DNA of 49,759 nt, from the NCBI GenBank assembly GCA_900541725.1, contig UQLB01000018.1, positions 1 to 49,759 of the forward strand. The letters are read 5' to 3'. Made by a program: the position numbers and the translations under genes. Of this stretch, positions 44,312 to 49,759 are shown one piece after another; within the stretch, counting starts at the first letter, position 1, and each line of letters opens with the position of its first letter. This DNA comes from an uncultured Collinsella sp. (GTDB lineage Bacteria > Actinomycetota > Coriobacteriia > Coriobacteriales > Coriobacteriaceae). The notes below the pieces were generated by a model. The model worked only from the letters and a program-made list of their open reading frames with translations. It was not told where the DNA came from and did not search any database.

Positions 44312-44890
44312 TTAGTCCTCGTACGCGCCCTCAAGCCGAAGCAACCACTCCTTGCGGTCGAGGCCGCCGGCATATCCGTTGAGCGAACCATCGGCGGCAA
44401 CCACGCGATGGCACGGCACAATAATCGAAATGGGATTACGCGCGACCGCGGCCCCCACGGCACGGGGAGACACAACGGGTGCCTCATTTCCCGGCACACG
44501 ATGTCGAGCCGCAACACGCTGGGCGATCTCGCCATACGTGGCGACCTCGCCACGCGGAATAGAAAGCAGCTCGTACCAAACTTCATGCTGAAACGCCGTG
44601 CCAATCAAATGCAACGGCGGCGTAAACCGAGGTTCCTGCCCCGCAAAATAAGCATTCAGCCAAGCCCAGGAACGCTCAAGCACCGAAGAGGCCGCACCAT
44701 TTGCGGGACTTACCGACGACATGCCACCGGTACCGGAAACCGCGTCGGCGCCTTCAACATGTTCGGAGTCTTCCCGGAGAAGCGTGGAGCCAAAATGCTC
44801 CTGCTCCTCAAACCAAAGCCCCGTCAGGCCGCGGCCATCAGCGGCAAGCAAGATTTCGCCCAAAGGCGAAGCAAACGTCGTCGTGACCAC
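44312..44890 (-). CDS. ogt: Methylated-DNA-protein cysteine methyltransferase
   Basis: 192 residues from GTG 44890, 5 bases after AAGGAG. The active-site motif IIVPCHRVVAADGSLNGYAGG is complete with the methyl-accepting Cys and following His, and the helix-turn-helix GEVATYGEIAQRVAA lies before it. It moves the methyl group from O6-methylguanine or O4-methylthymine onto itself in a one-time reaction. An insertion of about 40 residues lies between the N-terminal domain and the active domain (EGADAVSGTGGMSSV...). Convergent genes are absent; a tandem repeat region lies upstream. Confidence 0.92.
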   Translation of the reverse strand: MVTTTFASPLGEILLAADGRGLTGLWFEEQEHFGSTLLREDSEHVEGADAVSGTGGMSSVSPANGAASSVLERSWAWLNAYFAGQEPRFTPPLHLIGTAFQHEVWYELLSIPRGEVATYGEIAQRVAARHRVPGNEAPVVSPRAVGAAVARNPISIIVPCHRVVAADGSLNGYAGGLDRKEWLLRLEGAYED

Positions 44891-44949
44891 CAGCGGCTCC
44901 TTTCAAAACTCCGCAACATAATACCGCGAACTGTGCAGACAACCCCAAT

Positions 44950-45153
44950 CGACCCCAAAGTCACCCAAAGCAGCAGGCGCGCAGCGCCGCAGCTGCCGCA
45001 CGACCCCAAAGTCCCCACAGGCAGCAGGCGCAACGCGCCGCAGCTGCCGCACGACCCCAAAGTCCCCGCAGGCAGCAGGCGCAACGCGCCGCAGCTGCCG
45101 GCCGCGCCCCACAGTCCCCAAAGGCGGCAGGCGCAAAGCGCCGAGGCCGCCAC
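44950..45153. repeat. Tandem repeat, four copies of 51 bp
   Basis: Copies start at 44950, 45001, 45052 and 45103. The two central copies differ at one or two positions near their ends; the outer two are more diverged. Each opens with CGACCCCAAAGTCCCC and contains CAGCAGGCGCAA and GCCGCAGCTGCCG. Confidence 0.85.
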
Positions 45154-45254
45154 CGGGACCAGGGCCCGCAACAGCCGCGCGCCCCCCACATCAGCCCAGC
45201 GGCCCCAACCAACAACGGCCCCATCGCAGACTGCTCGCAGCCGAGTCACCGCAG

Positions 45255-45382
45255 GCGGGGGCCGGGCTTAGCTTTCAGAACACTCCGCAGACCAGTGTGG
45301 CGCCTTGTCCGCGGCTCCGAAGGAGCAGGACAAGGCGCCACACATGGTCGAGGACGTTCTGAAAACTAAGCCCGGTCCCCGC
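45255..45382 (-). terminator. Compound nested hairpin after asd
   Basis: Outer arms 45255-45281 and 45356-45382 are complementary apart from two or three positions; inner arms TGTGGCGCCTTGTCC (45296-45310) and 45328-45342 are exact. It starts 13 bases after the asd stop codon in the direction of transcription, so it probably ends that message. Confidence 0.75.
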
Positions 45383-45395
45383 CGGACAGGTCAAC

Positions 45396-46421
45396 TTACT
45401 CGCAGAGCAGCTTAGCGATCTGGACGGCGTTGGTTGCCGCGCCCTTACGGATTTGGTCGCCGCAGCACCAGAAGGTGATGCCGCGCGCAGCCTCGGGGTT
45501 CGAGATGTCGCGGCGTACGCGACCGACCCAAATCAGGTCCTGGTCGGAGGTGTCCATCGGCATGGGGAAGCGGTCGTGCGCATCCTCGGCGCTCATGTCG
45601 TCAACTAGCTTGACACCCGGAGCGGCAGCCAGCGCGGCACGGGCCTCTTCCACCGTGATGTCGCGCTCGAACTCAAGCGTGATGCTCTCGGAGTGCGAGC
45701 GCAGCACGGGCACGCGCACACAGGTGCAGTTCACGCGCAGCTCGGGCAGATGCATGATCTTGCGGCCCTCGTTTTGCAACTTCATCTCCTCGGAAGTAAA
45801 GCCCTCCTCCTTGACGCCGCCAATCTGCGGAATCAGGTTGCTCGCGAGCTGGGCGGCAAACGCGCGCGGCTCGGGAATCTCCTCGCCACGGCCCAGGGCG
45901 GCCAGCTGAGCCTCGAGCTCGGCCATACCGGGAGCGCCAGCACCCGAAGCCGCCTGGTACGTCGAGACGATCATGCGCTTCACGCCAGCGAGCTGGTGCA
46001 GCGGCCACGTGGGAACCAGACCGATAATGGTCGCGCAGTTGGGGTTGGCGATAAGGCCGTGATGCCACTTGATATCGTCGGCATTGATCTCGGGCACGAC
46101 CAGCGGCACCTCGGGATCCATACGGAAGGCATGGCTGTTGTCGACCACGACGGCGCCGCGCTTGACGGCCTCGGGCAGCAGCTCCTTCGCGATATCGTCG
46201 CCGGCGGCTCCGAGCACAATGTCGCAGCCCTCAAAGGCCTCGGGGCAAGCCTCTTCGATCACGATCTGCTCGCCGCGGAACTCAACGGTCTTGCCCGCGG
46301 AGCGTGCACTTGCCAACAGCTTGAGCTTGCCAACCGGAAACTCCTGCTCGTTGAGGCACTCGAGCATCTGGGTGCCCACGGCTCCCGTCGCGCCCAAAAT
46401 AGCAACCGTGTACTGTTTCAT
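45396..46421 (-). CDS. asd: Aspartate-semialdehyde dehydrogenase
   Basis: 341 residues from ATG 46421, 4 bases after a GGGGG-type ribosome binding site; the in-frame extension to 46508 lacks one. NADP-binding motif AILGATGAVGTQML is at the N-terminus, the nucleophile Cys is in IANPNCATII, and HSESITLEF and MPMDTSDQDLIWVGR are typical late segments. The enzyme reduces aspartyl phosphate to the semialdehyde, the second step to lysine, threonine, methionine and cell-wall diaminopimelate. The lysC gene lies immediately upstream on the same strand and thrC is divergent beyond it. Confidence 0.94.
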   Translation of the reverse strand: MKQYTVAILGATGAVGTQMLECLNEQEFPVGKLKLLASARSAGKTVEFRGEQIVIEEACPEAFEGCDIVLGAAGDDIAKELLPEAVKRGAVVVDNSHAFRMDPEVPLVVPEINADDIKWHHGLIANPNCATIIGLVPTWPLHQLAGVKRMIVSTYQAASGAGAPGMAELEAQLAALGRGEEIPEPRAFAAQLASNLIPQIGGVKEEGFTSEEMKLQNEGRKIMHLPELRVNCTCVRVPVLRSHSESITLEFERDITVEEARAALAAAPGVKLVDDMSAEDAHDRFPMPMDTSDQDLIWVGRVRRDISNPEAARGITFWCCGDQIRKGAATNAVQIAKLLCE

Positions 46422-46495
46422 GCTTCCCCCTTTAAAGGTTTTGGCTTTTGCCCGCACGCCGAGCAGGCTGATTATTGTTGCCAGTGTATACAAGA

Positions 46496-46522
46496 ACGGG
46501 GCGGGCACGAAACCCGCCCCGT
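46496..46522 (-). terminator. Terminator after lysC
   Basis: ACGGGGCGGG (46496-46505) pairs exactly with CCCGCCCCGT (46513-46522) around a 7-base loop; on the minus strand TTCTTGTAT follows. It separates lysC from asd. Confidence 0.7.
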
Positions 46523-46595
46523 CGAAACGAAACCGAAACGAAACGCCCCGCCGTAGATTTTTGGCACTTGTCCCAAAAATGCACCGGGACGGCAG

Positions 46596-47984
46596 CTACT
46601 TGCGGAGCGCGGCCAGGGCGGGATCGACCGGTGCGGGGACCTCCAGGTCGGAGACCTTCACAATGCCGTTCTCATCGGAGAAGGCACGGTAGATGGTCTG
46701 AATCGCCAGGTCGAAGTCCTTCTCCTCGACACCGATAATGATGTTGATCTCGTCGCAGCTCTGCGAAATCATGCGCACGCTCACGCCGGCCTGGCCAAGC
46801 ATGCCAAACAGATGGCCCGAGATACCTGCGCGGCCACGCAGGTTACGGCCGACGGTCGCGATGAGCGCCAGGCCCTCGACAACCTCGATCTCGAGCGGCT
46901 CGACCTCCTGCTGAATGTCGCCCACGAGCGAGTACAGCGAGTCGTGCACGTCCTGCTCCTGCACCACGGCGCCAAAGCGGTCGACACCGGTGGGCATGTG
47001 CTCGACGGAAACGTCATAGCGCTCGAAGACCGAAAGCGCGCGGCGCATAAAGCCAACACGGGGCTTGGTGCGGTCGCGGGCAACGTTGATGGCGACAAAG
47101 CCGCGCTTGCCGGTCACGCCGGTAATGATGGGCTCTGCCTCACCCTCATCAGCCGTCTCGCTAATGATGGTGCCGGGGTCCTGCGGCGCATTGGTGTTCT
47201 TGATGACCAGCGGAATACCCGCCTCGCGCACGGGGAACACGGCCTCCTCGTGCAGGACGCTTGCACCCATGTACGAAAGTTCGCGCAGCTCCTCGTAGGT
47301 AACGCGCGCAATGGGCTGAGCCTCGGGCACAATGCGAGGATCGGCAGAATAGAAGCCCGAGACGTCGGTCCAGTTCTCGTACAGGTCGGCACCCAGGCAC
47401 TTGGCCAGGATCGAGCCGGAAATATCGCCGCCACCACGGTCGAGCAGCTTGATCTGGCCCTCACGCGTCGCGCCGTAGAAACCGGGCATAACAAAGCCGC
47501 CCTGCTGACCGTACTCCTGCACCAGCTCGGAGGTGCGATTCATGCTGAGCGTACCGTCATGATGGAACGCCACAACCGTCGCGGCGTCCAGGAACGGCAG
47601 GCCCAGGTACTCCGCCATCAGGCGAGCGGTGAAATACTCGCCACGGCTCACGAGCTCCTCGGTAGAGTAGTCGCCCGAGCGGGCGCGCTCGGCAAAGGCC
47701 GCGAACTCCTCGCGGATGGGATAGGTGAGCTCCAGCTCGTCAGCGATATCAAAATAGCGCTGGCCAATGTCCTCGAGCAGCTCCTCACACGACACGTGAT
47801 ACTTAACGTGCGCGTTAACCAGGTAGAGCAGGTCGGTCACCTTGGTGTCGCCCTTAAAGCGGCGGCCGCAGGCGGAAACCACCACAAAACGGCGGGCAGG
47901 GTCGGCATCGACGATGGCCTTGATCTTCTTGAAGTGTTCGGCGTCGGCGACCGACGAGCCGCCAAACTTGGCAATCTTAATCAT
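46596..47984 (-). CDS. lysC: Aspartokinase
   Basis: 462 residues. The kinase domain opens IAKFGGSSVADAEHF and contains SRGEYFTARL, LLDRGGGDISGSILA and WTDVSGFYSADPRIV, all aspartokinase signatures. Two ACT domains follow (about 300-450, GFVAINVARDRTKPRVGFMR and LIATVGRNLRG), the usual site of feedback inhibition. The chain is of the class that is not fused to homoserine dehydrogenase. It begins the aspartate pathway by phosphorylating aspartate. It is transcribed toward asd and is divergent from thrC over about 100 bases, which contain no room for a lysine riboswitch. Confidence 0.94.
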   Translation of the reverse strand: MIKIAKFGGSSVADAEHFKKIKAIVDADPARRFVVVSACGRRFKGDTKVTDLLYLVNAHVKYHVSCEELLEDIGQRYFDIADELELTYPIREEFAAFAERARSGDYSTEELVSRGEYFTARLMAEYLGLPFLDAATVVAFHHDGTLSMNRTSELVQEYGQQGGFVMPGFYGATREGQIKLLDRGGGDISGSILAKCLGADLYENWTDVSGFYSADPRIVPEAQPIARVTYEELRELSYMGASVLHEEAVFPVREAGIPLVIKNTNAPQDPGTIISETADEGEAEPIITGVTGKRGFVAINVARDRTKPRVGFMRRALSVFERYDVSVEHMPTGVDRFGAVVQEQDVHDSLYSLVGDIQQEVEPLEIEVVEGLALIATVGRNLRGRAGISGHLFGMLGQAGVSVRMISQSCDEINIIIGVEEKDFDLAIQTIYRAFSDENGIVKVSDLEVPAPVDPALAALRK

Positions 47985-48087
47985 GGGCTTGAGGTTACCT
48001 TTCTAAAAGCCTCTGCAAACCTGTTTTGCGCGCTCTGATACCATGGTTTCACCGATTGGGACCAAGGCATCCGAGGAGCAGTGTTAT

Positions 48088-49605
48088 ATGGGAACTTATC
48101 ATAGTACACGAGGACGCACTTTATCGTGCTCAAGTAAGGTGGCAATCCGCACCGGCATCGCTCCCGACGGGGGTTTGTTTGTCTCGGACGAGCTCGGCAC
48201 CCAGCAGGTCGATATCAGCTCGCTTGCAGATAAATCGTACTTTGAAATCGCTCAAGATGTGTTGGGAATGTTACTGAATGATTACACGGCCGAAGAAATT
48301 TCGGCGTGTGTCGACGAGGCATACCGCGGCACGTTCGCGAGTGAAGAGGTTACGCCGCTCGTCAAACTCGACGCTGCGCCGGGCGCCGACGCCCCTCAGA
48401 CCTATGTGATGGAGCTCTTTGGCGGCCCCACAAGCGCCTTCAAGGACGTCGCCCTGCAGATGCTCCCCCGTCTGATGGCCCGCACTTCCGCCAGGGACGG
48501 CGGCGCCGAGCGCATCATGATCGTCACCGCCACGTCGGGCGACACGGGCAAGGCCGCGCTCGCCGGTTTTGCCGACGCTCCGGGCACGGGCATCACCGTC
48601 TTTTATCCCGAGGGCAAGGTCAGCCGCGTCCAGAACCTGCAGATGTCCACGCAGGAGGGCGACAACGTCGCCGTCTGCGGCATCCGCGGCAACTTTGACG
48701 ACGCTCAGAGCGCCGTCAAGCGCATCTTTGCCGATAAGGAGCTTGCCGAGCGTCTGGAGGCCGCCGGCACGGTGCTTTCGAGCGCCAACTCCATCAATGT
48801 CGGTCGCCTGGTACCGCAGGTCGTCTACTACTTTGCCGCCTATGCGCAGCTGCTGCGCGCCGGCGCCATCGAGGCCGGCGACGCCGTGGAGTTCTGCGTA
48901 CCGACCGGCAACTTTGGCGATATCTTGGCCGGCTACTACGCCAAGCGCATGGGCCTGCCCGTCGCCAAGCTCGTCGTGGCGAGCGACAAGAACAACGTGC
49001 TTGCCGACTTCCTGACCACCGGCGTTTACGACCGTAACCGCCCGTTCTTCACGACCATCTCGCCGTCGATGGACATCCTCATTAGCTCCAACCTCGAGCG
49101 CATGCTCTACTTCCTGTCCGATGGCGACTGCGAACTCGTTGCTAGCCTTATGGAGCAGCTGGCACAGACTGGTCGCTACGAGGTTCCCGCCGACCTGCTA
49201 GCAAAGATTCAGAGCGTCTTTGGCTGCGGTTGGGCCAGCGAGGACGAGGTCCGCGCTGTCATCAAGAGCTGCTGGGACGCGAACGGCTACGTGATCGACC
49301 CGCACACCGCTTGCGGCTATCACGTCTTTGAAAAAATCGCTCCCGCCGAGGGTGCCAAGGCCCGCGTGCTGCTTTCGACCGCAAGCCCCTACAAGTTCCC
49401 GCGCGCCTGCTGCGACGCCCTGGGCCTCGACGTTCCCGAGGATGATTTTGAGGCTATGCGCGTACTCGAGCAGGCCACCAACACGGTCGCCCCGACCCAG
49501 CTCGCCGAACTCGAATCCAAGCCCGTCCGCTTCGAAGACGTCTGCGACGTCGATGAGATGGCAAGCTACGTCGAGCAGGCTGCAAAAAAGATAGCAACCA
49601 ACTAA
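48088..49605 (+). CDS. thrC: Threonine synthase
   Basis: 505 residues from ATG 48088, which has GAGGAG 9 bases upstream; an in-frame ATG at 48043 lies before that ribosome binding site. The lysine that binds pyridoxal phosphate is in GGPTSAFKDVALQ; the phosphate loop is TATSGDTGKAAL; STRGR..SCSSKVAIRTGIAPDGGLFV is the N-terminal domain of the longer bacterial/fungal type. It converts O-phosphohomoserine to threonine. The divergent position next to lysC-asd groups the pathway. It ends with a strong terminator. Confidence 0.94.
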   Translation: MGTYHSTRGRTLSCSSKVAIRTGIAPDGGLFVSDELGTQQVDISSLADKSYFEIAQDVLGMLLNDYTAEEISACVDEAYRGTFASEEVTPLVKLDAAPGADAPQTYVMELFGGPTSAFKDVALQMLPRLMARTSARDGGAERIMIVTATSGDTGKAALAGFADAPGTGITVFYPEGKVSRVQNLQMSTQEGDNVAVCGIRGNFDDAQSAVKRIFADKELAERLEAAGTVLSSANSINVGRLVPQVVYYFAAYAQLLRAGAIEAGDAVEFCVPTGNFGDILAGYYAKRMGLPVAKLVVASDKNNVLADFLTTGVYDRNRPFFTTISPSMDILISSNLERMLYFLSDGDCELVASLMEQLAQTGRYEVPADLLAKIQSVFGCGWASEDEVRAVIKSCWDANGYVIDPHTACGYHVFEKIAPAEGAKARVLLSTASPYKFPRACCDALGLDVPEDDFEAMRVLEQATNTVAPTQLAELESKPVRFEDVCDVDEMASYVEQAAKKIATN

Positions 49606-49616
49606 ACCCCTTATAA

Positions 49617-49646
49617 GGCGCCGGCGAAAGCCGGCGCACCTTCTTT
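49617..49646 (+). terminator. Terminator of thrC
   Basis: GCGCCGGC-GAAA-GCCGGCGC (49618-49637) is a perfect stem with a stable tetraloop and is followed by ACCTTCTTTT. Confidence 0.9.
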
Positions 49647-49726
49647 TATCAGATACCTACCGGGATGATGACGAACGTGCATAGCGTGCCTGGCTGTTTA
49701 GTTCGTCGCGAGTTCCGCACGCAAAG

Positions 49727-49750
49727 GAAAGCACTTAATGTGCTTTCCGT
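49727..49750. terminator. Hairpin at the window edge
   Basis: GGAAAGCAC-TTAAT-GTGCTTTCC is a perfect nine-base stem. It probably ends a gene lying beyond the window. Confidence 0.5.
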
Positions 49751-49759
49751 CTTGCGCAG

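Larger units (their letters stand above)
44891..45395. other. Non-coding region with tandem repeats and compound hairpin
   Basis: About 505 bases between the ogt start and the asd stop codon. It comprises four 51-bp repeats and a compound hairpin. Open frames on both strands run through it because the repeat is a multiple of three and GC-rich, not because of coding signals. Confidence 0.65.

Noticed and set aside
44950..45153. Replication or plasmid origin iterons
   Set aside because: The repeat is GC-rich, has no AT-rich unwinding segment or Rep gene beside it, and its period is long.
44824..45249. 141-codon minus-strand frame with Cys-Gly repeats
   Set aside because: Looks like a Cys-rich repeat peptide, but it is the reverse reading of the same 51-bp repeat, overlaps ogt, and has no ribosome binding site.
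44408..45271. Long plus-strand frame with 17-residue repeats over ogt and the tandem repeat
   Set aside because: It overlaps the ogt gene antisense, and the peptide repeat simply reflects a 51-bp DNA repeat divisible by three.
47985..48087. Possible lysine riboswitch or T-box before lysC or thrC
   Set aside because: The divergent gap is only about 100 bases, too short for a lysine riboswitch, and no T-box core was seen.

Overview
The window reads as chromosome of a high-GC Gram-positive gut anaerobe, most likely a Collinsella-type member of the Coriobacteriia. That assignment is inference from gene content and base composition: a very long two-ATPase 2-hydroxyacyl-CoA dehydratase activase, a linear-amide hydrolase related to bile-salt hydrolases, and many GC-rich intergenic hairpins. 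No rRNA, tRNA, CRISPR array, transposase, integrase or phage structural gene was found.

Region by region. 1-2.4 kb: a DUF389 membrane protein, a small membrane-anchored unknown, a palindromic intergenic element, and a decayed copy of the 3' end of the activase gene. 2.6-7.5 kb: an AT-richer island on the minus strand that looks like a ribosomal-peptide natural product (RiPP) cluster. Its order is two short Cys-rich precursor genes (found by eye, 56 and 54 codons), a radical SAM/SPASM maturase, an ABC exporter and a CPBP-like membrane protein; a LysR-type regulator is divergent. 7.8-13.4 kb: the intact 1592-residue activase and a TetR regulator. 13.5-13.9 kb: a 41-codon membrane toxin-like gene on the minus strand facing a predicted convergent RNA, laid out like a type I toxin-antitoxin locus. 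13.9-20.6 kb: HAD phosphatase, MFS exporter with its TetR repressor and two operator-like palindromes, glnK and amt, a CmpB-like membrane protein and an HD hydrolase.

20.7-27.3 kb: a divergent DXS-like enzyme, an array of hairpins, a polar amino acid ABC importer operon (binding protein, two permeases, ATPase) and a class I glutamine-amidotransferase-like hydrolase. 27.4-30.7 kb: an Hpt protein with a GGDEF(degenerate)-REC-HD-GYP protein, and an alpha/beta hydrolase. 30.9-37.9 kb: a radical SAM protein, SEC-C methionine aminopeptidase, a D-2-hydroxyacid dehydrogenase, M18 aminopeptidase, a linear amide C-N hydrolase and phosphofructokinase. 38.4-44.1 kb: a response regulator, histidine kinase, ABC ATPase and FtsX-type permease module. 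44.3-49.7 kb: a DNA-repair methyltransferase, a 51-bp tandem repeat, then asd, lysC and divergent thrC of the aspartate family pathway.

The two best candidates for undescribed biology are the two-precursor Cys-rich RiPP cluster and the small toxin / antisense RNA locus at 13.54-13.83 kb. A third theme is the density of long, often perfect inverted repeats at gene ends (14.75, 17.35, 22.6, 31.74, 37.94 and 45.25 kb), plus a short dispersed hairpin family with an AAGGGACAG core that often abuts stop codons. All calls are from reading the sequence; no database search was run.
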